From NCBI RefSeq assembly GCF_000382185.1, contig NZ_KB907784.1, positions 1,150,057 to 1,214,056 of the forward strand: a stretch of DNA of 64,000 bases, in the 5' to 3' direction. Below the pieces are notes generated by a model. The model searched no databases. It had not been told where the DNA came from and saw only the letters and a program-made list of their open reading frames with translations. The position numbers and the translations under genes were made by a program. Positions 53,055 through 62,508 of the stretch are shown here, in pieces; position 1 is the first letter of the stretch; each line of letters opens with the position of its first letter. This DNA is from Bordetella sp. FB-8 (lineage in GTDB: Bacteria; Pseudomonadota; Gammaproteobacteria; Burkholderiales; Burkholderiaceae_B).

Positions 53055-54743
53055 ATGTCATTTTCCCGCTTCCTTCCGGACATGAGTCAAAAGCGCTCGC
53101 TGAAGATCGCGTGCTGGATAGTTCCGCTGGTTTTTGGCGTCTACTCCTTGATGCAAGGCGCTGATTCAAATTGGGATCTACGTAACTACCATCTGTACAA
53201 CGCGTTTGCTGCGTTACATGGAAAACTAACAATCGACTTGGCTCCGGCCGCCATGCAGAGCTATTTCAATCCTCTGCTCGATATCCCCTATTACATAATG
53301 GCTATGTCGCTACCGGCTGTATTCGTCGGGTTCGCGATGGGGGTACTGCATGGATGCAATTTCGTGCTGATTCTCGCAATCTGCCATCGAGTACTGGCCG
53401 ATTTGCCGACTCCATGTCGTAATCGAACGGCATTCTGGCTAGCGTTGTCGGGGTGCTTTACCGCCAATTTTATGTCAGGGATTGGTAATTCTATGGGCGA
53501 CAACACCACGTCGCTCTTCAGCCTTGCTTCCCTGCTGATCATCCTGTCCGTGTTGCCGCAAATGGGTAAGTTCAATTTTCGCGTCGCACTGATCATCCTA
53601 ATGGGAGGGGTGGTTTCTGGTCTCGGCGCAGGGTTGAAACTCACTACCGTGGTTTACTCTGCCGCATTGTGCGCGGGGCTGCTGTTTGTCTCTCTATCGG
53701 CGTCGGCGAGACTACGTGTTGCGTTCATATTCGGTCTGGGCGTACTGCTAGGATTGGCCACGACAGGCGGATTCTGGCTCTTCAAGATGTGGCACATGTA
53801 CGGGAATCCGATTTATCCACAATACAGCTCAATTTTCCCTAGCCCTCTGACTTATCCTGTCGGTGCCGTCGATGCCAAGTGGTTCCCTCATTCGTTTTGG
53901 GAGGCCCTGGTTTTTCCGTTCGTTTTTTCTATCGACTCCGAGCGTACCGGGCAAATCAGGCTGCACCAGGCAATATGGGCAATTGCGTATATCGTCTTTT
54001 GGTGGTGGCTTGCCACGGTTTTTCTACGACGTCGTCGCAATATCGAAAATGTCCCAGAATTTACCACTCCAACTGGATACGTTGTTGTCTATGTCTGCAT
54101 CGGGTACCTGTTGTGGATGAAACTTTTCAGCATTCAGCGCTACCTGGTATCCATTGAAATCTGCGCACCTCTCTTTCTCTATCTGCTGTTCACTCAGATT
54201 TTGGGAAGGTATCGGGCACAAAAAGTATCCACCGTGTTGCTTACGATCAGTTCGCTTGGTGTTCTTATCGGGGGTGCGCATACGTGGGGACATGATCGTT
54301 GGGCTTGGAAAATGTTTTCAGTCGATGTGCCTGCGATTGCACAACCGACGAAAGCTACCGTTCTTCTAACGTCGGGGGATCCACCAATGGCCTGGTTGGT
54401 TCCCATGTTTCCGGATAAGCTTGCGTTTGCCTCGCTTGAAGGTCCCTTTCCGCGGGCAATGCCTGCATATGATGAAAAAATTCATCATATAGTTATGACA
54501 CGTGGAGGAACGACTTATGCATTGATTCCAGGCTACTGGCGTCAGGGCGTGGAAAACATAACTAAGGATGCGATAGAACAGAACACGGCCAAGTCTGTAC
54601 TATTGAGCTATGGGTTCAAACTTAATAAAGAATCCTGTCGGACCTATCTTGGGCATATTGGATCAGGCACTTATCCTTACCAGTGGTGCTATATATCAGA
54701 ATTGAAAATTGGTCTTGTTCACGCCCCCCCCGCGGCAGAATAG
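53055..54743 (+). CDS. Large integral membrane protein, candidate O-antigen-modifying glycosyltransferase
   Basis: A 562-residue protein with ten or more transmembrane segments and a soluble C-terminal tail (about residues 430-562). An early acidic/aromatic loop SNWDLRNYHLYNAFAAL resembles the first periplasmic loop of GT-C-type transferases, with Asp at the catalytic position. By position after gtrB and gtrA it should be the third, specificity-giving gene of a gtr cassette, moving a sugar from undecaprenyl phosphate to O-antigen in the periplasm. Sugar and linkage unknown. GC content is visibly lower than in the flanks, and an IS66 fragment abuts its 3' end. Confidence 0.7.
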   Translation: MSFSRFLPDMSQKRSLKIACWIVPLVFGVYSLMQGADSNWDLRNYHLYNAFAALHGKLTIDLAPAAMQSYFNPLLDIPYYIMAMSLPAVFVGFAMGVLHGCNFVLILAICHRVLADLPTPCRNRTAFWLALSGCFTANFMSGIGNSMGDNTTSLFSLASLLIILSVLPQMGKFNFRVALIILMGGVVSGLGAGLKLTTVVYSAALCAGLLFVSLSASARLRVAFIFGLGVLLGLATTGGFWLFKMWHMYGNPIYPQYSSIFPSPLTYPVGAVDAKWFPHSFWEALVFPFVFSIDSERTGQIRLHQAIWAIAYIVFWWWLATVFLRRRRNIENVPEFTTPTGYVVVYVCIGYLLWMKLFSIQRYLVSIEICAPLFLYLLFTQILGRYRAQKVSTVLLTISSLGVLIGGAHTWGHDRWAWKMFSVDVPAIAQPTKATVLLTSGDPPMAWLVPMFPDKLAFASLEGPFPRAMPAYDEKIHHIVMTRGGTTYALIPGYWRQGVENITKDAIEQNTAKSVLLSYGFKLNKESCRTYLGHIGSGTYPYQWCYISELKIGLVHAPPAAE

Positions 54744-54982
54744 TTGTCGCCTCCATAGATCACCCCCAGGGGGCGGCGATGAAGGCCATCGTAGGAACTC
54801 GGCGTGTACACCCACAGGTAGGCCCGATGCGTCTTGCCTTTGTTGCCGGGCTTGAGCATCTGCACTGGCGTCTCGTCGGCATGCAGCACACCCGCTCAAG
54901 CACCTCGGCCTCGATCGCACCGACCAGTGGCTGCAAGCGTAGCCCGCAGATGCCGACCCATTCGCCCAATACTACAATCATG
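54744..54982 (-). pseudogene. IS66-family transposase (TnpC) fragment
   Basis: In the minus strand LGEWVGICGLRLQPLV, then after a one-base slip LHADETPVQMLKPG, then KTHRAYLWVYTPSSYDG match the central part of IS66 TnpC transposases, including the HADET catalytic motif. Only about 80 codons remain, with a frameshift near GAGCGGGTGTGC. No IS66 ends are recognised. Confidence 0.8.
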
Positions 54983-54986
54983 ATCG

Positions 54987-56819
54987 CTATACTGCGGGAG
55001 AATATTCAGGCACATAGTGCTTTAGTCGCTGCTTGGTCTCCGCTTCCCCGTAAAACGGCATCGCTAGCCAAGCGTCTATCTCTTGCAACCATGACTCGTT
55101 CGCCGAGTGATCTGGCTTTGCGACGCGAAGTTTCGGATGTGGTGTCGCCAGCGTGTGTTCGCTGTCAGCCAGCAGTTCTTCGTAAAGCTTTTCACCTGGA
55201 CGCAACCCGGTGACTTCGATTCGGATTTCACTTTCGGTGTAGCCGGACAAACGGATCATGTCCCGCGCTAGATCATAAATGCGAACAGGTTCACCCATGT
55301 CGAGCACGACGATGCGCCCTCCCTCTTCCCCTTGGCTCGCCTGCAACGCGGCCTGCAGCACAAGCTGACAAGCTTCTGGGATCAACATGAAATAGCGTGT
55401 GATTTCGCGATGCGTCACGGTAACGGGGCCGCCGGCAGCAATCTGTTCTCGAAATTTGGGAATGACACTGCCGCTGCTGCCCAGGACATTGCCAAAACGC
55501 ACCATCACAAACCGTGTGGAAGGGGATATTGATTGGATGACCTGGCAGACGCGCTCGGCCAGACGTTTGGTAGCGCCCATAACATTGGTCGGATTAACCG
55601 CTTTGTCTGTCGAGATCAGCACAAATTCTCGCACGCCGTGCCGGACAGCCGCGCGCGCAAGGCAAAGCGTGCCTTGTACATTGTTGCGCACAGCTTGCCA
55701 TGCATTGAAATTTTCCATCAATGGCACGTGCTTATAGGCTGCGGCATGAAACACGATCGCTGGCTTATATTCGGCAAAAACGGACTCGAGCAATGCCGCA
55801 TCTTTGACATCGCTAACTATGTATGCCCCCGCAATTTTGGGGAAGATCGTCGAGAACTCTTGCTCGATCCGGTACAAGGCAAACTCGGATAGCTCTAGGA
55901 AAACAACGCGAGAAGGTGCATAACGGCCGATCTGACGACACAACTCGGAACCGATGGAACCGCCCGCCCCGCTAACTAACACGACCTGCCCCACAAACAA
56001 ACTGGAAAGGCCAGCATCATCAAGCTGCACCGGGTCGCGCCCCAGCAAGTCTTCCAGTTCGACACGGCGCATTTGCGATACCGAGACCTTGCCATCGAGC
56101 AGATCGCTAGGCGGTGGCAAGATCATTACCTTGAGTCCGGCATCGACGGCCATCTCGGTAGCGCGGCGGCGCACGCCCGCAGAGACCGACGACATCGCCA
56201 CGATGGCATGTTCAGTTCCGAAACGCTTCGCCTGCGCCGCGATATCAGCAAAACCGCCCACGATGGGAACATTGAGAATGTTCGACCCCAGCTTGCGCGG
56301 ATCATCGTCAAGCAAGGCTACAGCCCGCCAATTCGGATTACGAACCAAATCGCGCAACAACGCCGCAGCCGCCGTGCCTGCTCCCATAATGATTACCGGA
56401 GCCGCATTCAGCTGGCCTGGCGAAACCAAGGCCCCATCCTTCCAGGCTCGATAGAAGAAGCGGCTTCCCCCCATAATCAGAACCAACAAAATAGGATCGA
56501 GAACCAGCACCGAACGTGGAACATCGACCAAACGGTTGACCATGAACAAAACCATAGGCACCGCCAGCGCCGATACACCAACGGCCAGCACGATTCGCCG
56601 CAAATCCGGAATGCTGGCAAAGCGCCAAATACCGCGATATAAGCCGAAACCATAAAACGCAACGCCTTGAACTGGCACCACCCAGACAAGGTAGGACCAC
56701 ATCATTTGCGCATACTGGTATGGCGCGTCCAAATTGAAGCGGAACCAATAAGCCAAAAGCCACGCGATGGCGGCAGCAAAGAGATCGTGCAGCGTTGCGA
56801 CTAAAGATCGAGGATTCAA
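54987..56819 (-). CDS. wbpM: WbpM/WlbL-type nucleotide-sugar 4,6-dehydratase
   Basis: A 610-residue membrane-bound dehydratase that converts UDP-GlcNAc to its 4-keto-6-deoxy form. The N-terminal 130 residues have four membrane helices, then a Rossmann domain (VIIMGAGTAAAALL), then the catalytic SDR domain with GAGGSIGSELCRQI and STDKAVNPTNVMGATKR, where Met replaces the usual Tyr as in WbpM. The start is a TTG at 56819 that overlaps the stop of the sugar transferase gene (TTGA). In Bordetella the homologue is wlbL. Confidence 0.88.
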   Translation of the reverse strand: MNPRSLVATLHDLFAAAIAWLLAYWFRFNLDAPYQYAQMMWSYLVWVVPVQGVAFYGFGLYRGIWRFASIPDLRRIVLAVGVSALAVPMVLFMVNRLVDVPRSVLVLDPILLVLIMGGSRFFYRAWKDGALVSPGQLNAAPVIIMGAGTAAAALLRDLVRNPNWRAVALLDDDPRKLGSNILNVPIVGGFADIAAQAKRFGTEHAIVAMSSVSAGVRRRATEMAVDAGLKVMILPPPSDLLDGKVSVSQMRRVELEDLLGRDPVQLDDAGLSSLFVGQVVLVSGAGGSIGSELCRQIGRYAPSRVVFLELSEFALYRIEQEFSTIFPKIAGAYIVSDVKDAALLESVFAEYKPAIVFHAAAYKHVPLMENFNAWQAVRNNVQGTLCLARAAVRHGVREFVLISTDKAVNPTNVMGATKRLAERVCQVIQSISPSTRFVMVRFGNVLGSSGSVIPKFREQIAAGGPVTVTHREITRYFMLIPEACQLVLQAALQASQGEEGGRIVVLDMGEPVRIYDLARDMIRLSGYTESEIRIEVTGLRPGEKLYEELLADSEHTLATPHPKLRVAKPDHSANESWLQEIDAWLAMPFYGEAETKQRLKHYVPEYSPAV

Positions 56820-57370
56820 GATTTTCTAATCCGATCTCCGCTACCCTTGCCGAGAACTGTCATCAGCAGATAGCGGAAGTACATAGCAATATTCAATTCA
56901 GCAAGCATTTTACGGTCTGTCTCGGCCAGCAATTGAGGGGTGGACATGTCGATGCCGTTGACCTGCGCCAGCCCGGTAATGCCTGGTCGAGCCTCAAACA
57001 CGCCCTGCGCCGCGCGGGCGGCGATCAATTCGGTCTGGTTGAACAGGCAGGGGCGCGGCCCGACCAGACTCATGTCCCCACGCAAGACATTCCATAGCTG
57101 GGGCAGCTCGTCCAGCTTGGAGCGGCGCAGAAATCCGCCAAGCGGCGTAATGGCGGAAGCATCGGCCAGATGCGTCGCCACCGAAGCCGTATCGGGTCGC
57201 ATCGTCCTGAATTTCAACAGTGTGAAGGGGCGCTGATGCCGCCCGACCCGTGTCTGGAGAAAAAAGGGCGAACCGGTGTCGAACAACCCCATAACGGTCA
57301 GGACGACCAGGACAGGCGAGCCGAAAACCAGGCCGAAAAAAGCAAATATCACATCGAGAACGCGGATCAT
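56816..57370 (-). CDS. wlbG: Initiating phosphoglycosyl transferase (PglC/BplG/WlbG type)
   Basis: A 184-residue monotopic membrane enzyme that links the first sugar phosphate to undecaprenyl phosphate. It has an N-terminal re-entrant helix (FAFFGLVFGSPVLVVLTVM), then TRVGRHQRPFTLLKFRTM, RRSKLDELPQLWNVL and GDMSLVGPRP, the complete family signature. Close in form to Bordetella BplG/WlbG and Rhizobium WreU. It overlaps both neighbours by four bases. Confidence 0.87.
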   Translation of the reverse strand: MIRVLDVIFAFFGLVFGSPVLVVLTVMGLFDTGSPFFLQTRVGRHQRPFTLLKFRTMRPDTASVATHLADASAITPLGGFLRRSKLDELPQLWNVLRGDMSLVGPRPCLFNQTELIAARAAQGVFEARPGITGLAQVNGIDMSTPQLLAETDRKMLAELNIAMYFRYLLMTVLGKGSGDRIRKS

Positions 57371-58305
57371 TTGGCCATCTTTTTTAATTGATCATCCATG
57401 GATACGACAGGCGTCCAGCCGAGCATAGCGCGCGTTTTTGACACATCGACCACCAGCGACCCCAGCAGGCGATCAGCCGCCGGACACTTTCCCAGCGACG
57501 CGGCGCAAAAGCGCAGCCAGCTCGCGGGCACCGGAACTAGGCGTCCCGGCAGGCCGTAGGCGGCCGCGACTTTACGCAGCAATACGGTAGTCGAGACCAC
57601 TTCCGCATCGGACACCATGAACACCTGGTTTGCCGCGGCCGGGTGCGCCAGGCAGGTCGCGATTAAGTCGACCAGATTGTCCAGCGCGACCAGACTGCGG
57701 CGATTATCGACCGCCCCCAAAGGCAACGGAATGCCGCGCCGAACGGCGCGCAGCATAGCCTGGAAATTTCCTCGGACCCCTGGGCCATATACCAGCGGCG
57801 GGCGGATCACGACGAACTCCATGCCAGTCCGCGCGCACAGCTCCCGCAAGGCTTGTTCGGTCTCCAGCTTGGACATGCCGTAGGCGTCTTCGGGCGCGGG
57901 GACGTCATCGGTCGTAAATGCCCGGCCTAGCGGCGTGGACTCCCCATTGACCTTGACACTACTCAGAAACACGAAGCGCTTCACGCCGGCCTCGGCTGCC
58001 TGCCTTGCCAGGTTACGCGTGCCTTCGACATTGACCTTGCGAAACGCGGCGAGAGGATCGCTAGCCGTATCGCGCATTACATGAACGCGCGCCGCCAGGT
58101 GCACGACCACATCCACTCCCTGCAAGGCGCCGCGCCAATCGACATCCTCCGCGAGGTCGCCGACAACCACCGGCGTGATCTTCCTGGAAAACGTCCGCGA
58201 CGTTCTCAGCGCGGCCACGACCTCCCCCCCGCGCGCCGCCCACTCGCTGCAAAACGCCTGGCCGACAAAACCGGACGCGCCGGTCACCAATACACGAAGG
58301 CCCAT
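57367..58305 (-). CDS. NAD-dependent 4-reductase/epimerase (WbpV/WreQ type)
   Basis: A 312-residue short-chain sugar dehydrogenase. The N-terminus is RVLVTGASGFVGQAF, the NAD loop; SSVKVNGES and YGMSKLETE give the catalytic Ser and Tyr-x3-Lys. It resembles WbpV/WreQ enzymes, which reduce the 4-keto-6-deoxy product of WbpM to UDP-QuiNAc or UDP-FucNAc. The start at 58305 follows a GGGGTG ribosome site. It is the second gene of the minus-strand module. Confidence 0.78.
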   Translation of the reverse strand: MGLRVLVTGASGFVGQAFCSEWAARGGEVVAALRTSRTFSRKITPVVVGDLAEDVDWRGALQGVDVVVHLAARVHVMRDTASDPLAAFRKVNVEGTRNLARQAAEAGVKRFVFLSSVKVNGESTPLGRAFTTDDVPAPEDAYGMSKLETEQALRELCARTGMEFVVIRPPLVYGPGVRGNFQAMLRAVRRGIPLPLGAVDNRRSLVALDNLVDLIATCLAHPAAANQVFMVSDAEVVSTTVLLRKVAAAYGLPGRLVPVPASWLRFCAASLGKCPAADRLLGSLVVDVSKTRAMLGWTPVVSMDDQLKKMAK

Positions 58306-58309
58306 CAGA

Positions 58310-59296
58310 TCAACACCCCTTTCCCGCATGCCTGCCGACCACGCTCAAGACTGCACAGAACAAAAAGAAAGCGACCCTATCCATCGCCCGACGGCGGCAT
58401 GAACCCGCCTGCATCGCCAGCCACAGCAACCCCAATCGGCCGCCGTGCAAACCGCGCCTCACGACAGGCGCATCGTCCTGGCCGACCAGCCGCGCGATCA
58501 GCGCGGCCTGCTCCAGCCACCAGCCGTCGAATACCTTGGCCAGACGGCGCTTGATCGTCGCCCAGCCGGCATTGGCTCCCATTTCATTGTTGCCGTGCTG
58601 GCGATAAAGCAAGCCGGGGGAGGCATCCATTACCCACCGGAACCCCTGGGACCGCGCGAACGCATACACGAACCAATCATGCAGGGCGACCGCCTGCATG
58701 TCCGGCCAGCATGCCCGGACTCTGGCCTGCGCAGCCTGGGCCAGCCTGGACGACAGCACATAAGTGCATCCCGGGCCGGCGGCCTCGAAAAGGAAATCCC
58801 ACTTGCGCTGCCGCTGCGCCTTGTCTATCAGCAACCGGCGGCCATCCGGCCAGAATGCCGTGACATTGCTCGAATACGCATCGGCGTCGCTCTCCCGAAT
58901 GCTGGCGCAGGCCCGCTCGAGCTTGTCCTGCAGCCAAAGATCGTCCTGATCCGCGAAGCACATATAGTCGTAATCCGAAAAATCGACATCGCGCAACAAG
59001 CGGAAGAAATTGCGGCCCGCACTGCCGAAACGGTCCCCGTGCGGCAGCACCACGACACGCGCATCCCGCGAGGCATAAGCATCGATCCAGGCTTCCGTGC
59101 CATCGGAAGACGCATCGACACTGACGAATACGGTAGGCGCCACCCCACGCTGATCAAGGATTGAGCGCATCTGCTCCGGCAGCCACCCCACGCCGTTATA
59201 GGCCGCGAGACAGACCGCGATCTTTGGAACGATCTCACGCCGCGCGTCCGGTCCTCTTACGGTCAACGATAACGAGCTACCCAAATCATTAAGCAA
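58310..59296 (-). CDS. GT2 glycosyltransferase
   Basis: A 328-residue family 2 glycosyltransferase: IAVCLAAYNGVGWLPEQM, FVSVDASSDGTEAW, then CFADQDDLWLQDKL with the DxD metal site, and a hydrophobic C-terminal stretch (RVAFFLFCAVLSVVG). It resembles rhamnosyltransferase-like enzymes of O-antigen clusters. The frame opens with a TTG at 59296; there is no ATG before the conserved region, so the exact start is uncertain. It heads the minus-strand module and is divergent from wbpA. Confidence 0.82.
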   Translation of the reverse strand: MLNDLGSSLSLTVRGPDARREIVPKIAVCLAAYNGVGWLPEQMRSILDQRGVAPTVFVSVDASSDGTEAWIDAYASRDARVVVLPHGDRFGSAGRNFFRLLRDVDFSDYDYMCFADQDDLWLQDKLERACASIRESDADAYSSNVTAFWPDGRRLLIDKAQRQRKWDFLFEAAGPGCTYVLSSRLAQAAQARVRACWPDMQAVALHDWFVYAFARSQGFRWVMDASPGLLYRQHGNNEMGANAGWATIKRRLAKVFDGWWLEQAALIARLVGQDDAPVVRRGLHGGRLGLLWLAMQAGSCRRRAMDRVAFFLFCAVLSVVGRHAGKGC

Positions 59297-59527
59297 GAGA
59301 AATTAATTCCAAACTCACAATCTATTAGGAAATCCGCATTTCTGCGGCAAGAAACGGTAGCGTACCGGGCACAGAAGCAGCAATGTAACTGACAAAAATC
59401 TGAAACACGTAGCGTAAGCCGTATCTAACCCTAGTCAGGGACTACAATTATCGCCCTGGCTTGGTCATGTTGTGGCTGACGTCGGACACTAGCCCAGCTT
59501 AGCTGCGCTCGGCGGCACAGTTATTTT

Positions 59528-60844
59528 ATGCGTAACCTATTGATAAATATGAATATTTCCAATAAAAAGATTGCAATCGTTGGTCTAGGGTACGTAGGTT
59601 TGCCGCTTGCTGTCGAGTTCGGCAAGCATCGGCCAGTTCTGGGGTTTGACATCAACCAGGCGCGCGTAGCCCAGCTCGAGGCCGGCCATGACAACACGCT
59701 CGAAGTCGCCCCCGCGGATCTGGTCTCGGCCAGACAGCTCAGCTATAGCAGCAACCGCGAAGATCTCAAGAGCTGCGATATCTTCATCGTCACCGTCCCG
59801 ACTCCGATCGACCAGGCCAACCGCCCCGACCTGACGCCGCTGGTCAAGGCCAGCGAAACCGTCGGCAGCGCCCTCAAGGCCGGCGCCATCGTCATCTATG
59901 AGTCGACGGTCTATCCGGGCTGCACCGAAGAAATCTGCGTGCCCATCCTCGAACAAAAATCCGGGCTGAAATTCAACCAGGACTTTTTCTGCGGCTACAG
60001 CCCCGAGCGCATCAACCCGGGCGACAAGGTCAACACGCTGACCAAGATCCGCAAGATCACCAGCGGCTCGACTCCGGAAGTCGCCAAGGCAGTCGACTCC
60101 CTTTACGGCAGCATCATCACGGCCGGCACCTTTCCGGCCGCCAGCCTGCGCGTGGCCGAAGCTGCCAAGGTCATCGAGAACACGCAGCGCGACCTCAATA
60201 TCGCGCTGGTCAACGAACTGTCCGTCATCTTCGACCGCCTGGGCATCGACACCATCGACGTGCTCGAGGCCGCGGGCAGCAAGTGGAACTTCCTGCCTTT
60301 CAGGCCCGGCATGGTCGGCGGCCACTGCATCGGCGTCGACCCTTATTACCTCACACACAAGGCTGAAGAAGTCGGCTACCACCCGCAGGTCATCCTGGCT
60401 GGCCGCCGCATCAACGACAACATGGCCCGCTACTGCGCGCGCAACGTCATCAAGCTCATGCTGAAAAACGGCATCGACGTCTCGCGCAGCACCGTGGGCG
60501 TCATGGGCGTCACGTTCAAGGAAAACTGCCCCGACATCCGCAACAGCAAGGTTGCCGATCTCATCAAAGAACTCAGGCAGTGGAACGTCAATGTCGTCGT
60601 CAGCGACCCCTGGGCCGACACCGAGGAAGTCAAACACGAATACGGCATCGAGCTCGGCGCCATTGACGCCGACCATCCGGTCGATTCGCTGGTCGTGGCG
60701 GTCGGTCACAACGAATTTCGCCAATCCACGCCGGCGGCGCTGCGCGCCCTGTGCCGCGGCGACAAGCCCGTCCTCGCCGACGTGAAGGCCTTGTTCGACC
60801 GCAACGAAGCAGGCGAGGCCGGCTTCACCGTCTTTCGCCTGTAA
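59528..60844 (+). CDS. wbpA: UDP-N-acetyl-D-glucosamine 6-dehydrogenase
   Basis: A 438-residue UDP-sugar dehydrogenase that oxidises UDP-GlcNAc to UDP-GlcNAcA. The NAD loop is VGLGYVGLPLAVEF, the catalytic Cys267 is in GMVGGHCIGVDPYYL, and a GVMGVTFKENCPDIRNSK segment is in the C-terminal domain. An ATG at 59549 is an alternative start and fits the domain better. This gene begins the plus-strand operon for a diacetamido-mannuronic acid. Confidence 0.92.
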   Translation: MRNLLINMNISNKKIAIVGLGYVGLPLAVEFGKHRPVLGFDINQARVAQLEAGHDNTLEVAPADLVSARQLSYSSNREDLKSCDIFIVTVPTPIDQANRPDLTPLVKASETVGSALKAGAIVIYESTVYPGCTEEICVPILEQKSGLKFNQDFFCGYSPERINPGDKVNTLTKIRKITSGSTPEVAKAVDSLYGSIITAGTFPAASLRVAEAAKVIENTQRDLNIALVNELSVIFDRLGIDTIDVLEAAGSKWNFLPFRPGMVGGHCIGVDPYYLTHKAEEVGYHPQVILAGRRINDNMARYCARNVIKLMLKNGIDVSRSTVGVMGVTFKENCPDIRNSKVADLIKELRQWNVNVVVSDPWADTEEVKHEYGIELGAIDADHPVDSLVVAVGHNEFRQSTPAALRALCRGDKPVLADVKALFDRNEAGEAGFTVFRL

Positions 60845-60864
60845 TCCCATCCAAAGGGCACACC

Positions 60865-61923
60865 ATGCTGCATTACGCGTCAATCACCGGCCGCAAGATA
60901 CGCATCGCCGTCGTCGGCTGCGGCCGCATTTCGCGCAACCACTTCGGCTCCATCGAAAAGCATGCCGATCAGCTCGAACTGGCGGCCATCTGCGATATCG
61001 ACCCGGCAGTGCTTGCCGAACATGAAGCCAAATACAAGGTCCCGGCCTACCTCGACCTGGAAGAAATGCTAGAACGCGAAAAGCTGGACATCGTCGCCCT
61101 GTGCACGCCCAGCGGCATCCATCCCGACCAGGCCGTGATGATCGCCAAGCACAAAGTGCGCGTCATCACCGAAAAGCCCATGGCCACCCGCTGGGCCGAC
61201 GGAGTGCGCATGGTCCGCGCCTGCGACGAAGCCGGCGTGCGCCTCTTCGTGGTCAAGCAGAACCGCCGCAACACCACCCTGCAGTTGCTCAAGCGCGCCG
61301 TCACCGAGAAGCGCTTCGGCCGCATCCACATGGTGCACCTGAACGTGTTCTGGACGCGCCCGCAGGAATACTACGACCAGGGCAACGGCTGGCGCGGCAC
61401 GTGGGAATTCGACGGCGGCGCCTTCATGAACCAGGCCAGCCACTACGTCGACCTGCTCGACTGGCTGATCGGCCCGGTCGAAAAAGTGCAGGCCATGATG
61501 AGCACCACGCGCGACATCGAGGTCGAAGACACCGGCGTGCTCAATATCAAATGGCGCAACGGCGCGCTCGGCTCCATGAGCGTCACCATGCTCACCTATC
61601 CGCAGAACCTGGAAGGCAGCATCACTATCCTGGGCGAGAAAGGCACCGTGCGTATCGGCGGCGTCGCCGTCAACGACATCCAGCTCTGGCAGTTCTCGGA
61701 AGCCAAGGACTACGACGCCCAGATCAAGGAAGCAAACTACCAGACCACCTCGGTCTACGGCTTCGGCCATCCGCTCTATTACAAGAACGTGGTCGACGTG
61801 CTGCGCGGCGAGGCCGAACCCGAGACCGACGGCCGCGAAGGCCTGAAGTCGCTGGAACTGCTGATCGCCGCCTATCTGGCCGCGCGCGATGGCAAGACCG
61901 TGTCGCTGCCGCTGGAATACTGA
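60865..61923 (+). CDS. wlbA: UDP-GlcNAcA 3-dehydrogenase
   Basis: A 352-residue Gfo/Idh/MocA-family enzyme (WbpB/WlbA). The NAD-binding VVGCGRISRNHFGSI, the EKPMATRW motif with the catalytic Lys, and GGAFMNQASHYVDLLDWL are visible. Length matches WlbA. It oxidises the 3-hydroxyl of UDP-GlcNAcA and is the second enzyme of the pathway. It follows wbpA by 20 bases. Confidence 0.93.
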   Translation: MLHYASITGRKIRIAVVGCGRISRNHFGSIEKHADQLELAAICDIDPAVLAEHEAKYKVPAYLDLEEMLEREKLDIVALCTPSGIHPDQAVMIAKHKVRVITEKPMATRWADGVRMVRACDEAGVRLFVVKQNRRNTTLQLLKRAVTEKRFGRIHMVHLNVFWTRPQEYYDQGNGWRGTWEFDGGAFMNQASHYVDLLDWLIGPVEKVQAMMSTTRDIEVEDTGVLNIKWRNGALGSMSVTMLTYPQNLEGSITILGEKGTVRIGGVAVNDIQLWQFSEAKDYDAQIKEANYQTTSVYGFGHPLYYKNVVDVLRGEAEPETDGREGLKSLELLIAAYLAARDGKTVSLPLEY

Positions 61924-61926
61924 TCC

Positions 61927-62508
61927 ATGGCGGCCACCATCCACTCCAGCGCCATCGTTGACGAAGGCGCCCAGATCGGCGACGGCAGCCGCGTCTGGCA
62001 TTTCGCGCACGTCTGCGGCGGCGCCCGCATCGGCCAGGGCGTCTCGCTCGGACAAAACGTCTTCGTCGGCAACAAGGTCGTCATCGGCGATCGCTGCAAA
62101 ATCCAGAACAACGTCTCGGTCTATGACAACGTCACCCTGGAAGAAGGCGTGTTCTGCGGCCCGAGCATGGTGTTCACCAATGTGTACAACCCGCGCTCGC
62201 TGATCGAGCGCAAGAACGAATATCGCGACACCCTCGTCAAGCGCGGCGCCACCCTGGGCGCCAACTGCACCATCGTCTGCGGCGCGACCATCGGCGAATT
62301 CGCCTTCGTCGGCGCGGGAGCCGTGATCAACCGAGACGTACCGGCCTACGCCCTGATGGTGGGCGTACCCGCCCGGCAAATCGGCTGGATGAGCGAATAC
62401 GGAGAACAGATAGACCTGCCGCTCGAAGGCAGCGGGCAATACACCTGCCCCCACGACGGCTCGATCTACACGCTGAACGGCAAGACCCTCAGGAAAGCAC
62501 AGAAATGA
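61927..62508 (+). CDS. wlbB: UDP-2-acetamido-3-amino-glucuronic acid N-acetyltransferase
   Basis: A 193-residue left-handed beta-helix acetyltransferase (WbpD/WlbB). Hexapeptide repeats run from about residue 10 to 140 ([18 protein letters not shown]), with an acetyl-CoA-binding [20 protein letters not shown]. Acts after the aminotransferase to acetylate the new 3-amino group. It starts 3 bases after the wlbA stop and overlaps wlbC by ATGA. Confidence 0.93.
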   Translation: MAATIHSSAIVDEGAQIGDGSRVWHFAHVCGGARIGQGVSLGQNVFVGNKVVIGDRCKIQNNVSVYDNVTLEEGVFCGPSMVFTNVYNPRSLIERKNEYRDTLVKRGATLGANCTIVCGATIGEFAFVGAGAVINRDVPAYALMVGVPARQIGWMSEYGEQIDLPLEGSGQYTCPHDGSIYTLNGKTLRKAQK

